DNA of 64,000 bases from Bacillus sp. PAMC26568 (GTDB lineage Bacteria; Bacillota; Bacilli; Bacillales; Bacillaceae): NCBI RefSeq assembly GCF_014235785.1, contig NZ_CP060137.1, forward strand, positions 2,542,001-2,606,000, given 5' to 3'. Positions 9,536-19,414 of the stretch are shown piece by piece; the stretch's first letter is position 1; each line of letters starts with the position of its first letter. A model generated the notes under the pieces. It saw only the letters and a list, made by a program, of their open reading frames with translations, was not told the origin of the DNA and ran no database searches. A program made the position numbers and the translations under genes.

Positions 9536-10645
9536 TTACCTCATGATTTCTGCTGCTGTCTGTTTTGGGGTGGCAGCCATGATATCATCCGGCACATTTT
9601 GGCCATTTGTCATATAGGCTACACCTTTGTTAACTGAAAGAATAAAATCAAACATCGTACCTTTTGTTTTCGTTTCATCCAGCTTTGTAAAGATGATTTT
9701 ATCAATCTCCATCAGTGAGAAATTTTCATAGATTTCAAGCATGTCTTTCAATTTAGAAGTAACAGACAAAACTAAGAATGTTTCCACTTCTTCAGTGAAA
9801 TCAATCAACTTTTCTAAATCATGAACGAACTGCTGATTTCTGAAATTCCTGCCTGCCGTATCAATAAAAACCATATCCATATCTTTGAATTTTTCTTTCG
9901 CATGCTGAAAATCTTCAGGAGAATAGCAGACTTCAAGCGGTGCATCTAATATCTTAGCGTATGTTTTCAGCTGTTCGATTGCCGCAATCCGATAAGTGTC
10001 AGTCGTAATAAAAGCAATCTTTTTTTGTTTTTGAAGCATGCTTTCTGCAGCAAGCTTAGCCAAAGTTGTCGTTTTTCCAACACCGGTTGGACCAACTACG
10101 TTAATGTATTTTTTCTGGTATGAAATCCCGCCGAAATCCAGGTGTTTCATTTTGATCTCCATTACCTTCGACAATTCTTCGTTCAGTTCCGATAAGGACT
10201 TTTCTGCAGGATCAAACATCACTTCAGATATTATTTCAGCTCTGCGGACAGAATCTATTTCTTTTTCAAGGAGCAGCTGGTTCATCTTTTTAACGGCAAC
10301 AGGCAATTGCATTTGCTTTTCATCCACGCTGAGCGATTTTACCAAGTTTTTCAGTTCGCGGACTTCTGATAGCAAAGATGAATGATCTTTTTCAGCAGGC
10401 TCCTTATCTTCTTGTGCATGTGTTGTAATAAAAGGTATATTGTCTGATTTGCTGCTTTTTTTACTCACTATCGGATCAGGGTCCAATGCAGCAATTACCT
10501 CAATCTTTTTTTTCATAAAAAGACCGAGCACACCACCTGTATGCACAACTTTTGAGTTTAAAATAACGGCATCTTGTCCTAACTCGCTTTTAATTTTCTT
10601 CATCGCTTCCTGCATATTCGGAGCGATGTATTTTTTTACCTTCAT
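9536..10645 (-). CDS. flhF: Flagellar SRP-type GTPase FlhF
   Basis: FlhF is the third SRP GTPase and sets flagellar position with FlhG. The 369-residue protein has an N-terminal basic B domain (MKVKKYIAPNMQEAMKKIKS), an N domain (about 90-165) and the G domain with G1 [20 protein letters not shown], the insertion box TTDTYRIAAIEQLKTYA, DTAGRN, and TKLDETKTKG. The ATG at 10645 overlaps the flhA stop as ATGA. The other two SRP GTPases, Ffh and FtsY, are encoded at 49 and 51 kb. Confidence 0.97.
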   Translation of the reverse strand: MKVKKYIAPNMQEAMKKIKSELGQDAVILNSKVVHTGGVLGLFMKKKIEVIAALDPDPIVSKKSSKSDNIPFITTHAQEDKEPAEKDHSSLLSEVRELKNLVKSLSVDEKQMQLPVAVKKMNQLLLEKEIDSVRRAEIISEVMFDPAEKSLSELNEELSKVMEIKMKHLDFGGISYQKKYINVVGPTGVGKTTTLAKLAAESMLQKQKKIAFITTDTYRIAAIEQLKTYAKILDAPLEVCYSPEDFQHAKEKFKDMDMVFIDTAGRNFRNQQFVHDLEKLIDFTEEVETFLVLSVTSKLKDMLEIYENFSLMEIDKIIFTKLDETKTKGTMFDFILSVNKGVAYMTNGQNVPDDIMAATPKQTAAEIMR

Positions 10646-12675
10646 GCTATATTCACCACCCCAACACTTTGAACTTCTACATTTGCTTCAAGCTCGTTAT
10701 AGGAAAGCACCGGCAGCAGAGGAAAGTAGCGGTCGATCAGCTGTCTGACATACATTCTTACTGCAGGGGAACATAAAAGAATCGGTGATTGCTCCTGAAG
10801 AGTTAATTGCTCCATTTCTTTTGCAATGGATTCAATAATAGCCTGAGAGATATCAGGTTCAAGAGATAAATAATTTCCATGCTCCGTTTGCTGAACACCT
10901 TCTGCTACTGCTTTCTCTACTCTTCCTGATAGGGTCACAACTTTTAATGTTTCACTTGTGGTATACTGACTGGTTATTTGTTTTGCAAGAGCCTGTCTGA
11001 CATATTCGCCTAGCAGCTCGGTATCAGTTGTCAGTTTTCCGTAGTCTGCCAATGATTCGAAAATAACCGGCAAATTCCGAATCGACACTTTTTCCTTCAG
11101 CAGCTTGGCTAGCACTTTTTGAACATCTCCGATGGAAAGCGGAGATGGCGTAACCTCATCTGCCAGGATCGGATATGATTCTTTTAAATGATCAATGAGC
11201 TGCTTCGTTTCCTGACGTCCAAGTAATTCATGTGCATTTTGTTTAATTGTTTCAGTAATATGGGTTGAAACAACAGAAGGAGGATCGACAACTGTGTAGC
11301 CAAACATTTCCGCTGAATCCTTATTTTCTTCATTGATCCACTTGGCCGGCAATCCAAACGATGGTTCAATTGTATCAATTCCTTCAATTGAATCATCTTC
11401 AATTCCCGGTGCCATCGCCAGATAATGATCTAAGAGAATTTCACCCTTGGCCACTTCGTTTCCTTTTAGCTTAAGTCTATATTCGTTTGGCTGCAGCTGG
11501 ATGTTGTCACGAATGCGTACTACCGGAATGACCATTCCGAGCTCAATCGCAAGCTGCCTGCGAATCATCACAATCCGATCGAGCAGATCACCGCCCTGAT
11601 TTGTATCTGCAAGCGGAATGAGACCATATCCAAATTCAAATTCAATTGGATCTACATTCAGCAGCTGAACAACACTCTCAGGCGTTTTCATTTCATCAAT
11701 TTCTACTTCTTCCTCGATGATTTCTTCCGTTTTTTGCTGAGCATCCTGAGATTTAGAGATAAAATACCCTCCAAAACCAAAAGCGGCTGCAATTGGTCCC
11801 GATACCAACAATCCAATTGGTGTAAACAAACCTAGCATAAGAATTGTACCTGCAGCCACGTACATCATCTTTGGATAAGCGAATAATTGACCCGTAATAT
11901 CGGTTCCTAAATTTCCATCTGATGCAGCTCTAGTTACAACAATCCCAGTCGCTGTTGATATGAGAAGAGCCGGTATTTGGCTTACGATCCCGTCTCCAAC
12001 CGTTAACATTGTGAAGTGAGAAGCTGCATCTCCAAAGCCCATTCCCAGCTGCATCATGCCGATAATGATTCCAAAAATCATGTTAATAATGACAATGATA
12101 ATACCGGCAATTGCATCCCCTTTTACAAACTTGCTGGCTCCGTCCATCGCTCCGTAAAAATCAGCTTCTCTTGAGACTTTATCCCGGCGTGTGCGAGCCT
12201 GCTGTTCAGAAATGACACCTGCGTTCAAATCAGCATCGATGCTCATTTGTTTTCCTGGCATTGCATCAAGGGTGAACCTCGCAGCAACTTCTGATACCCT
12301 TTCAGAACCCTTGGTAATAACCACAAACTGAATGATGATTAAAATCAGGAAAACAACAAAACCTACAAGAACATTTCCGCCAACAACAAACGTTCCAAAC
12401 GTTTCAACAACCCCGCCCGCTTCTCCATGTGAAAGAATGGCTCGCGTCGTTGAAACATTTAATCCAAGACGAAAGAGAGTCAATAAAAGTAAAAGAGATG
12501 GAAAAATAGCAAAATCAAGCGGCTCTCTCATATTCATAGTTGTTAAAAGCACTAACAGGGCAAGCGTGATATTTAACATAATAAGCAAGCTCAGAAGCCA
12601 TGTAGGAAAAGGAATAATAAGCATCGCTACAATTAAAATGACACTCAAAAGAACAGATAAATCTCTAGCTGACAT
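10642..12675 (-). CDS. flhA: Flagellar type III export gate protein FlhA
   Basis: FlhA is the export-gate component that binds substrates and chaperones and uses the proton motive force. The 677-residue protein has about eight N-terminal membrane segments (to about residue 310), the conserved FHIPEP segment VAARFTLDAMPGKQMSIDAD with the following DLNAG, and a large cytoplasmic C-terminal domain starting near VVQLLNVDPIEFEFGYGL. The start ATG at 12675 (MSARDLSVLLS) has AGAGAGGT 5 bases upstream; nine extra upstream codons are open but not conserved. It overlaps flhF by 4 bp. Confidence 0.97.
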   Translation of the reverse strand: MSARDLSVLLSVILIVAMLIIPFPTWLLSLLIMLNITLALLVLLTTMNMREPLDFAIFPSLLLLLTLFRLGLNVSTTRAILSHGEAGGVVETFGTFVVGGNVLVGFVVFLILIIIQFVVITKGSERVSEVAARFTLDAMPGKQMSIDADLNAGVISEQQARTRRDKVSREADFYGAMDGASKFVKGDAIAGIIIVIINMIFGIIIGMMQLGMGFGDAASHFTMLTVGDGIVSQIPALLISTATGIVVTRAASDGNLGTDITGQLFAYPKMMYVAAGTILMLGLFTPIGLLVSGPIAAAFGFGGYFISKSQDAQQKTEEIIEEEVEIDEMKTPESVVQLLNVDPIEFEFGYGLIPLADTNQGGDLLDRIVMIRRQLAIELGMVIPVVRIRDNIQLQPNEYRLKLKGNEVAKGEILLDHYLAMAPGIEDDSIEGIDTIEPSFGLPAKWINEENKDSAEMFGYTVVDPPSVVSTHITETIKQNAHELLGRQETKQLIDHLKESYPILADEVTPSPLSIGDVQKVLAKLLKEKVSIRNLPVIFESLADYGKLTTDTELLGEYVRQALAKQITSQYTTSETLKVVTLSGRVEKAVAEGVQQTEHGNYLSLEPDISQAIIESIAKEMEQLTLQEQSPILLCSPAVRMYVRQLIDRYFPLLPVLSYNELEANVEVQSVGVVNIA

Positions 12676-12713
12676 GGTAAACCTCTCTTTCAATCGAAAC
12701 ATACATCAAAAAA

Positions 12714-13796
12714 TCAAATTTTATTTTTCAGCTGATAGACATAAGCCAATATTTCAGCAATTGCTTTAAAAAATTCTTCAGGCACTGCTTTTCCAATCTC
12801 GACTTGATCGTAAAGCGCTCTAGCTAAAGGCCGATTTTCAACCATTGTCACATCATTAGCCTTTGCAGTCTCTTTAATTTTTTGTGCAACAAAATCGACT
12901 CCTTTAGCGACAACGAACGGTGCATCCATTTTGTTTTCATCATATTTTAAAGCGATGGCAAAATGAGTCGGATTCGTAATAACGACATCTGCCTGAGGAA
13001 CATCCTGCATCATTCTGCGAGTTGCCATTTCTCTCTGCCTTTGTTTAATTCGTGATTTTATTAAAGGATCGCCTTCTGACTTTTTATACTCATCTTTCAA
13101 ATCTTGTTTCGACATCCGAATATTCTTTTCAAAATCAAATTTCTGATAAAAATAGTCAAGGAGCGCTAAAAACAAAAGTGCAATTGATGCAAAGAGTCCC
13201 ATTTGAAAGGTTAAATTTGCAATAAAGATGAACGCTTCTTCGACTGTTAATTTTGAAAGAGAGAGAATCTCTGGCATTTTAAACCAGATTACCGAAAAAG
13301 TTATGGCTCCAACAAATGATATTTTCAAAATTGACTTAAAGAGTTCGACAATTGCCCTCAAGGAATAAATGCGTTTAAAACCTTGAAGAGGATTGATTTT
13401 TTCAAGCTTCATCTGAATGGCCTCAGTTGAAAAAAGGAAGCCTACCTGCATATAGTTTCCAGCCACTCCTGCCACTAGAGCAACACCCATAATCGGTGCG
13501 ATAATATAAGCTGATTCAATCAGCATATCAACCATCAATTCATGTACATTTTTTTCTGATACATTCATTAAAAGTGTTTCTTGCAAAGATGAATGCATCA
13601 TTCCGAGTATCCGTTCAAGCATAAATGGTCCAATAAAGAGGAGTGATAAGAAAATAGCAAGGAGACTGATAGCTGTATTAACATCAGCACTTTTAGCTAC
13701 CAGACCTTTTTTACGGACATCATCCCGTTTTCGCGGTGTTGCTTTTTCGGTTTTTTCACCTGAAAAGAATTGCAAATCAAGTTTAAGAAATTCCAT
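12714..13796 (-). CDS. flhB: Flagellar export switch protein FlhB
   Basis: FlhB controls the switch of export from hook to filament proteins. The 360-residue protein has four membrane segments (about 35-55, 95-115, 145-165, 185-210) and a cytoplasmic domain with the autocleavage site NPTH in VVITNPTHFAIALKYD. The C-terminal part resembles the small stand-alone protein encoded at 41.5 kb. GGAGG lies 8 bases before the ATG. Its first 14 bases overlap fliR. Confidence 0.97.
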   Translation of the reverse strand: MEFLKLDLQFFSGEKTEKATPRKRDDVRKKGLVAKSADVNTAISLLAIFLSLLFIGPFMLERILGMMHSSLQETLLMNVSEKNVHELMVDMLIESAYIIAPIMGVALVAGVAGNYMQVGFLFSTEAIQMKLEKINPLQGFKRIYSLRAIVELFKSILKISFVGAITFSVIWFKMPEILSLSKLTVEEAFIFIANLTFQMGLFASIALLFLALLDYFYQKFDFEKNIRMSKQDLKDEYKKSEGDPLIKSRIKQRQREMATRRMMQDVPQADVVITNPTHFAIALKYDENKMDAPFVVAKGVDFVAQKIKETAKANDVTMVENRPLARALYDQVEIGKAVPEEFFKAIAEILAYVYQLKNKI

Positions 13797-14568
13797 TGCC
13801 TGCTCCTCCGAATAATTCCATTAATTCCCTCATCGTGTAGAGCATCGTTTCAAATACATGCTGCATAAGTGCAAACATGGCACCCATCACTAAAATCAGC
13901 ATGATGAAGCTGACGCCGATTTTAAGCGGCAATCCCACCACAAAAATATTTAGCTGCGGAACTGTACGGGCTACAATTCCAAGTGCCAAATCCACTAAGA
14001 ATAAGGAAGCCACAACAGGGAATGACATTTGAAAGGCAATCAGAAACGCCGTATTAAAGGCGTTGGTTACCATTTCTGCAATATTTCCATTACCGAACGG
14101 AAATCCATCATCTAAATGGATGTATTGATAACTGTAAAAAACACCATCTAGTAATAAGTGATGCGCATTTAAACTTAACATCAGCAGTAATGCCAATACA
14201 TTTAAGAATTGACCAATCAGCGGACTTTGCGCCCCGGTCTGCGGGTCAATGATGTTTGCGATGGCAAAGCCCATCTGAAAGTCGATAAGACTTCCGGCTA
14301 TTTGAACGGCGGAGAGGATAAGATAAGCTGAAAAACCAAGTAATAAACCAACCATGACCTCTTTTATAGCGAGAAGGATAAAAGCTCCGTTCAGTTCCAT
14401 TCCAGATGGATCAATAGCCGAAAAAACGATTAAAGAAAGAAAAAATGAAAATCCAATTTTATGTGAAGCCGGGATCGTTCGATATGAGAAAAGCGGCAGT
14501 GTAACAAAAAATGCGCTCATTCTTGCAAATATGAGTAAAAAAGCCGGAAAGCTTTCAATAACATTCAT
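13783..14568 (-). CDS. fliR: Flagellar export protein FliR
   Basis: FliR is part of the FliPQR export channel. The 261-residue protein is highly hydrophobic with about six membrane segments, and has conserved stretches LLFARMSAFFVTLPLFS, GFAIANIIDPQTGAQSPLIG and LPLKIGVSFIMLILVM. The ATG at 14568 follows AGGTT. It lies 3 bp after fliQ and overlaps flhB. Confidence 0.96.
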   Translation of the reverse strand: MNVIESFPAFLLIFARMSAFFVTLPLFSYRTIPASHKIGFSFFLSLIVFSAIDPSGMELNGAFILLAIKEVMVGLLLGFSAYLILSAVQIAGSLIDFQMGFAIANIIDPQTGAQSPLIGQFLNVLALLLMLSLNAHHLLLDGVFYSYQYIHLDDGFPFGNGNIAEMVTNAFNTAFLIAFQMSFPVVASLFLVDLALGIVARTVPQLNIFVVGLPLKIGVSFIMLILVMGAMFALMQHVFETMLYTMRELMELFGGAGNGIS

Positions 14569-14571
14569 TTT

Positions 14572-14841
14572 TTAACCTACAAATCTATTAAGATTACCGA
14601 AAATATCCTGTGCATATGAAATCATTGTTGAAAGCATCCACGGTCCAAAAAAGACGAGACCGATAAGCACGCCAACAATTTTTGGAACAAAAGCGAGTGT
14701 TTGTTCCTGGATTTGAGTAGTTGCCTGAAACACACTGACCACTAATCCGACGACTAGAGCAATAACCAAAAGAGGACCGCAAATGATCAATGTTGTATAG
14801 ATGGCTTTTTCTGCAATAGAAATGACAAATTCTGAACTCAT
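14572..14841 (-). CDS. fliQ: Flagellar export protein FliQ
   Basis: FliQ is the small channel subunit of the export gate. The 89-residue product MSSEFVISIAEKAIYTT has two membrane hairpin helices separated by the conserved FQATTQIQEQTLAFVPK. The open frame begins 4 codons earlier at a GTG, but the ATG at 14841 matches the family N-terminus and has AGGTGA at good spacing. It lies 16 bp after fliP. Confidence 0.96.
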   Translation of the reverse strand: MSSEFVISIAEKAIYTTLIICGPLLVIALVVGLVVSVFQATTQIQEQTLAFVPKIVGVLIGLVFFGPWMLSTMISYAQDIFGNLNRFVG

Positions 14842-14857
14842 ATGTGTTTTCACCTAC

Positions 14858-15523
14858 CTAAAAGCTTTGAAGCAGCGATTTAACTACTAAGTACCATCCG
14901 TCTACGAGTACAAATAACAGGATTTTAAATGGCAATGAGATCATAACCGGCGGCAGCATCATCATCCCCATGGACATTAAGATGCTGGCAACAACCATAT
15001 CGATGACTAAAAATGGTATAAAGATCATAAAGCCGATTTGAAATGCCGTTTTTATTTCACTGATTGCAAAAGCAGGAACAAGTGCGGTCAGCGGAATATC
15101 TTCAACAGACTCAGGTTTTTCCATTTTTGCGTAATCAAGAAAGAGGGCTAAATCCTTCTGCCTTGTATGCTTGCTCATGAACTCCTTAAGAGGCAATGAC
15201 GCCTTATCATACGCTTCTTCTAAACCGATTTCTTCATTAAATAATGGCATCAGTGCCTTTTCATTTATTTCAGAAAAGGTTGGTGCCATGATGAAAAAGG
15301 TCAGAAACAGCGCAAGACCGATCAGCACTTGATTCGGCGGCATTTGCTGTGTAGGAAGGGATGTTCTTACAAAAGATAAAACAATGATTATCCGTGTAAA
15401 ACAAGTCATTAAGATTAAAATACTCGGTGCAAGAGAAAGGACAGTCAACAATAACAGCAGCCTGACAGAAGTGCTTACGTTAGCGGCATCGCTATTGCTG
15501 AATATTTCCACAAATTCATTCAT
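14858..15523 (-). CDS. fliP: Flagellar export protein FliP
   Basis: FliP forms the core pentamer of the export channel. The 221-residue protein has four membrane segments. Conserved motifs are [40 protein letters not shown], and a C-terminal [20 protein letters not shown]. As in Bacillus, there is no long cleaved signal peptide ahead of the first helix. AAAGGAT precedes the ATG. fliO ends 6 bp upstream. Confidence 0.97.
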   Translation of the reverse strand: MNEFVEIFSNSDAANVSTSVRLLLLLTVLSLAPSILILMTCFTRIIIVLSFVRTSLPTQQMPPNQVLIGLALFLTFFIMAPTFSEINEKALMPLFNEEIGLEEAYDKASLPLKEFMSKHTRQKDLALFLDYAKMEKPESVEDIPLTALVPAFAISEIKTAFQIGFMIFIPFLVIDMVVASILMSMGMMMLPPVMISLPFKILLFVLVDGWYLVVKSLLQSF

Positions 15524-15529
15524 TTTGTG

Positions 15530-16183
15530 CTAATCCTTTCTATTTAAATCATCTATTTTGCTGCGTCTTTCATTTTTCAGCTTATCGAGCTGCTCTTTAA
15601 ATGAAAACGAGGGCTGTTGATGGAGTTCACTTTTTTTATATTTAAGGATAGAACCTGATATGCTCTTCACCCAATCTTTAGGTTCGATAGCAGGAGATAT
15701 TCGCTTCTCATGTTCTTCAAGAATTTCCCGATATTCGTCTTCATCTTCTATTTCTTTCAAGAGCTGAACTGAGTCTGAAACACCTACTACAAAAATTCTT
15801 TTTCCCACCTTTACAAGTTGAATGGAGCGATTTTGTCCTACGTTTGTTCCGCCAAGATTTTCAATGTAGCGTGATGTAGATCCAAATTTATTTTTTTTAT
15901 TAACAAACTTCAGCAGCACGTAAATCAAAAAAACAACGAAGGCGGTTGCTAAAATCATTTTAATGAAATCCCATGCTGAAACAGATGTTTCATTTACAGG
16001 GATGTCACTGCTTTCTTTGCTTTCTGTTTTGTCATTCTGGCTGTCTGCCGTTTTTTCATTTGATTCAACCCAGTCTGTTACTGATTTATTCTCCTGCTCC
16101 GCATGAACAAATGAACCGCCATGCGGGATCAGGAAAAGTGCCAGAAACAATAGGATTCCAATCAATTTGATTTTCACTTGCAA
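15530..16183 (-). CDS. fliO: Flagellar export assembly protein FliO (FliZ of B. subtilis)
   Basis: FliO assists assembly of the FliP ring. The 217-residue product has a signal-peptide-like hydrophobic N-terminus (about 5-28, ending FVHA), an acidic Ser/Glu-rich extracellular stretch, one membrane segment (about 72-92, MILATAFVVFLIYVLLKFV), and a cytoplasmic domain with the FliO pattern SIQLVKVGKRIFVVGVSDSVQ. The start appears to be TTG at 16183, with AAAGGAG 9 bases upstream; no in-frame ATG fits. It lies between cheY and fliP. Confidence 0.9.
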   Translation of the reverse strand: MQVKIKLIGILLFLALFLIPHGGSFVHAEQENKSVTDWVESNEKTADSQNDKTESKESSDIPVNETSVSAWDFIKMILATAFVVFLIYVLLKFVNKKNKFGSTSRYIENLGGTNVGQNRSIQLVKVGKRIFVVGVSDSVQLLKEIEDEDEYREILEEHEKRISPAIEPKDWVKSISGSILKYKKSELHQQPSFSFKEQLDKLKNERRSKIDDLNRKD

Positions 16184-16198
16184 ATGAAAAGACTCCTT

Positions 16199-16561
16199 TT
16201 AGCTTAATGTTTTATTAATGGCTTCGAGAACTCTGTCTGCCTGAAAAGGCTTTACAATAAAGTCTTTAGCTCCAGCCTGGATCGCATCGATAACCATCGC
16301 CTGCTGGCCCATCGCTGAACACATGATGACTTTTGCATGAGCGTTCATTTTCTTAATTTCTTTAAGTGCTGTGATGCCATCCATCTCAGGCATTGTAATA
16401 TCCATTGTTACTAGGTCCGGCTGATGCTCTTTGTATTTTTCAACTGCTTGTGCGCCATCTGCAGCTTCTGCAACGACATCAAATCCATTTTTCGTTAAGA
16501 TATCTTTAATCATCATTCTCATAAATGCTGCGTCGTCCACTATCATAATTTTATGTGCCAT
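16199..16561 (-). CDS. cheY: Chemotaxis response regulator CheY
   Basis: Single receiver domain of 120 residues. The acidic pair is in MIVDDAAFMR, the phosphoacceptor is Asp54 in VTMDITMPEMDG, and the conserved Lys is in KDFIVKPFQ. In Bacillus CheY-P binds FliM and promotes counter-clockwise rotation (smooth swimming), and is dephosphorylated by CheC and FliY. AGGAGAG precedes the ATG. It follows fliY by 21 bp. Confidence 0.98.
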   Translation of the reverse strand: MAHKIMIVDDAAFMRMMIKDILTKNGFDVVAEAADGAQAVEKYKEHQPDLVTMDITMPEMDGITALKEIKKMNAHAKVIMCSAMGQQAMVIDAIQAGAKDFIVKPFQADRVLEAINKTLS

Positions 16562-16582
16562 TTTCTTCTCTCCTATGAATGA

Positions 16583-17743
16583 TTACTTTAATTTATTTAA
16601 ACGCTCAGACTGACTTAAAATATCAGTAACGCGAACCCCGAAATTTTCTTCAATTACAACAACTTCCCCTTGCGCTACGATTTTATTGTTGATAAGGATA
16701 TCAACAGGTTCGCCTGCCAGTTTATCTAGTTCAATGATTGAACCAGATGACAGCTCGAGAATTTCTTTTACCGAACGCTTTGTACGGCCAAGTTCGACTG
16801 TTACCTGAAGCGGAATATCAAGCAGCATATCAAGATTTTTCATTTCTTTTGGATACGTCGGTACGGGTTCAAAAGATGAAAATTCTGCTGGCTTCACATC
16901 GACTGCCGGTCTCTGAGCTCTGTTCTGCTCAGGCTCTGCGAAATATGAATGATGAGTTTCTGCATGAACTGGAGCAGCATTTGAATGCCGGGTTTCTGTA
17001 TAAGCATTCGAAGGCTCAACGCGGACTTCTTCTTTAACCGCTTCAACGGCTGCTGCCTGTTCCTTCGGATTCATCAGCTCATCAACAAGGTCCTTGGCAA
17101 ACTGCAGCGGCAGAAGCTGCATAATTTCTGAATCTATCAAAACTCCGATTTTCAGTCTGAAAGCCACTTTCAAGAAAAGTTCATCTTTAGGAAACGCTTC
17201 AGTACCTTCTCCTTCTTTAACATCTAACAGTTCAACTGAAGGAGGAGATATATCTACTTTCTTGTTGAAAATCGTAGACATTGAAGTTGCTGCTGATCCC
17301 ATCATTTGATTCATCGCTTCCTGAACGGCGCTTATCATGATTTCGTCCAGAGAAGAATCCGTAATTTCACCAGTTCCGCCCATCATTAAATCAGCAATTA
17401 TTGCAGCATCACTTTGTTTGATTACAAGTAAGTTGCTGCCGATAAAGCCTTCGGTGTAATTCACTTCAATAGCTACATACGGGTGCGGGAATTCATCGGA
17501 CAGTTTTTTCCTTTGAATAACCGAGACCGTAGGAGTAGTAATTTCTACTTTTTGATGAAGAAGTGTAGAAAGAGCTGTTGCTGAACTTCCAAAAGAGATA
17601 TTGCCAATTTCTCCAATTGCGTCTTTTTCCATTAAGTCTAAATAATCATCAGTTTGTATTGTAATCTCTTCTTCATCGTTTGAAACTGTTCCCTTTAAAA
17701 GGGCATCAATCTCATCTTGAGATAACATTCCGCTACTCACCAT
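16583..17743 (-). CDS. fliY: Flagellar switch protein and CheY-P phosphatase FliY
   Basis: FliY combines a C-ring domain with CheY-P phosphatase activity. The 386-residue protein has an N-terminal CheY-binding motif LSQDEIDALL, two CheC-type active sites (AIGEIGNISFGSSATALS near 40-60, and AVQEAMNQMMGSAATSMS near 140-160), a charged variable linker (about 215-290), and a C-terminal SpoA/FliN domain starting at LDMLLDIPLQVTVELGRTKR. ATG at 17743 has GAGGGGG 6 bases upstream and overlaps fliM by 11 bp. Confidence 0.96.
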   Translation of the reverse strand: MVSSGMLSQDEIDALLKGTVSNDEEEITIQTDDYLDLMEKDAIGEIGNISFGSSATALSTLLHQKVEITTPTVSVIQRKKLSDEFPHPYVAIEVNYTEGFIGSNLLVIKQSDAAIIADLMMGGTGEITDSSLDEIMISAVQEAMNQMMGSAATSMSTIFNKKVDISPPSVELLDVKEGEGTEAFPKDELFLKVAFRLKIGVLIDSEIMQLLPLQFAKDLVDELMNPKEQAAAVEAVKEEVRVEPSNAYTETRHSNAAPVHAETHHSYFAEPEQNRAQRPAVDVKPAEFSSFEPVPTYPKEMKNLDMLLDIPLQVTVELGRTKRSVKEILELSSGSIIELDKLAGEPVDILINNKIVAQGEVVVIEENFGVRVTDILSQSERLNKLK

Positions 17744-18731
17744 CTTCTTGCCCCCTCTTATATTGGCCAATGACTTGCACAGCTGCTTTTCTCTTTAGTT
17801 TTCCCGGCTGACCAAAAAATTTAGGTTTGTCTCCTACTTTGACCACCAATGGCTGATCAATGGCTTTTTCCAGCTGTATGACATCTCCTGGCTGAATATC
17901 TAAAAATTCTTGAATCGTAATCTCTGATTTTCCTAATTCTGCTATGACCTCAAGTTCTGCTGAGTGAATTTTCCTCTGTAAAACCTCTACTTCACTTTGC
18001 TTTGGTTCTTTTCTTTCAGATTGCATCCAATAATGGACACTTAAACGAGGGATGATCGGTTCTAAGATCACATGAGGAATACATAAATTAATCATCCCGC
18101 TTGTTTCTCCAATTTGTGTATTCAGTGAAATAACAACAACTGTTTCATTCGGTGAAACCATTTGTAAAAACTGCGGATTTACTTCAAGATTATTCATGAT
18201 TGGTTCAATTTCATAAATTGAACTCCAAGCCTCTTGATAGTTCTCAAGTGATTTTTCAAACAAACCTGACATAATTTTGCTTTCAATTTCAGTCAGCGAA
18301 TCCGCCTTATTTACACCTGTTCCAAGTCCGCCCAAAAGCCTGTCCATCATGGCATATGCGACATTTGGGTTCACTTCCATTAAAATCCGTCCGCTTAACG
18401 GGTGTACTTCAAAAACATTAAGAATCGTCATTTTAGGTATGGATCGAATAAATTCTTCATATGGAAGCTGGTCAACGGATCCTACACTTATCTGAACATA
18501 GGTCCTCAGCTGTGCAGAAAAATAAGTTGTTAACAATCTAGCGAAATTTTCATGTATTCTCGTTAAGCTTCTGATTTGATCTTTTGAGAAACGAAGTGCT
18601 CTTTTAAAGTCGTAAACTTTTACTTTTCGCTCTGTCTCTTCTTTTTTTAATTCTTCAGCATCCATTTCACCTGAAGAAATCGCTGACAGCAGGGCGTCGA
18701 TTTCATTTTGAGACAGAATCTCACTGGACAT
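17733..18731 (-). CDS. fliM: Flagellar motor switch protein FliM
   Basis: FliM is the C-ring protein that binds CheY-P. The 332-residue product begins with the CheY-P binding peptide LSQNEIDALLSAIS (about residues 6-19), then a CheC-like middle domain (about 45-230, with MMDRLLGGLG) and a C-terminal SpoA domain including ITIQEFLDIQPGDVIQLEKA. GGAGGTG lies 5 bases before the ATG. fliL ends 34 bp upstream. Confidence 0.97.
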   Translation of the reverse strand: MSSEILSQNEIDALLSAISSGEMDAEELKKEETERKVKVYDFKRALRFSKDQIRSLTRIHENFARLLTTYFSAQLRTYVQISVGSVDQLPYEEFIRSIPKMTILNVFEVHPLSGRILMEVNPNVAYAMMDRLLGGLGTGVNKADSLTEIESKIMSGLFEKSLENYQEAWSSIYEIEPIMNNLEVNPQFLQMVSPNETVVVISLNTQIGETSGMINLCIPHVILEPIIPRLSVHYWMQSERKEPKQSEVEVLQRKIHSAELEVIAELGKSEITIQEFLDIQPGDVIQLEKAIDQPLVVKVGDKPKFFGQPGKLKRKAAVQVIGQYKRGQEDGE

Positions 18732-18765
18732 ACGTTCACCTCCTGAACAAGATAATATGTATAAA

Positions 18766-19200
18766 TTATTGAATGATATAGGAGGTTGTGTAGACCTTCT
18801 GGATTTTGCCTTTTTGCATCAAATTGTTTGCACGCTGTTTCACTGTCTCTTTAAAAGCATTCATGCCATCTTTCCCATCCAATTGCTCTGCTGAGATATT
18901 CGAAAGCTCTGAAATAATAATATCTCTAACTTGAAATTCTCTTTTTTCAAGCTCTTCTTTTGCTTTCTTGCTGTCGGTTTCTAATTTGAAAGACAACCGG
19001 ACAATATTGTCGCTTGCTAGATTCGTAGTGATTTCCGGAAGATCAAATGAATACTCGATAACCTCATCAATGGATGGTTCTTTTTCTTTTGCGTTTGCTT
19101 TATCAGTCATAAAATTGGTAATTATGAAAAGTGCAGTTACTCCGATTAAAGAAATAGAGGTAATAATGACCAGCATAATGCTCAATAATTTTTTATTCAT
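18766..19200 (-). CDS. fliL: Flagellar basal body-associated protein FliL
   Basis: FliL is a single-pass membrane protein near the stator. About 144 residues: one N-terminal membrane segment (about 5-28, KLLSIMLVIITSISLIGVTA) followed by an extracellular domain with DLPEITTNLASDNIVRLSFK. The ATG at 19200 is 9 bases from GGAGG, better spaced than an in-frame ATG at 19206. The start overlaps the flbD end by 8 bp. Confidence 0.93.
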   Translation of the reverse strand: MNKKLLSIMLVIITSISLIGVTALFIITNFMTDKANAKEKEPSIDEVIEYSFDLPEITTNLASDNIVRLSFKLETDSKKAKEELEKREFQVRDIIISELSNISAEQLDGKDGMNAFKETVKQRANNLMQKGKIQKVYTTSYIIQ

Positions 19201-19414
19201 ATTCATCAGCCTCCATTCCTTTTGGAAATCCTAAAAGGTTGGCTTTTTTATAAAAGCTCTGAACAAGCTTGCTAACTTGCTGCTCAGATTCTTTTACAAC
19301 AAATTTTTTGCCATTCGTTAAAGTAATTGTTGTATCTGGAAAAGATTCTACTTGCTCAATAAATAGTGCATTTAGAGTAAAGCCTTTTCCATTCAGGCGG
19401 GTCAACTCAATCAA
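19193..19414 (-). CDS. swrD: FlbD/SwrD family flagellar protein
   Basis: Small 73-residue protein beginning MIELTRLNGKGFTLNALFIE with the family stretch TTITLTNGKKFVVKES. In B. subtilis the equivalent, SwrD (YlzI), raises flagellar torque for swarming; that role here rests on family and position. The start is odd. TTG at 19414 fits the family N-terminus, an in-frame stop lies three codons upstream, and the only strong ribosome binding site (AGGAGG near 19449-19456) is about 35 bases away across a small hairpin. Confidence 0.88.
   Translation of the reverse strand: MIELTRLNGKGFTLNALFIEQVESFPDTTITLTNGKKFVVKESEQQVSKLVQSFYKKANLLGFPKGMEADEYE

Noticed and set aside
11184..11402. A 72-codon minus-strand open frame inside flhA
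   Set aside because: Out-of-frame shadow within the FlhA cytoplasmic domain.
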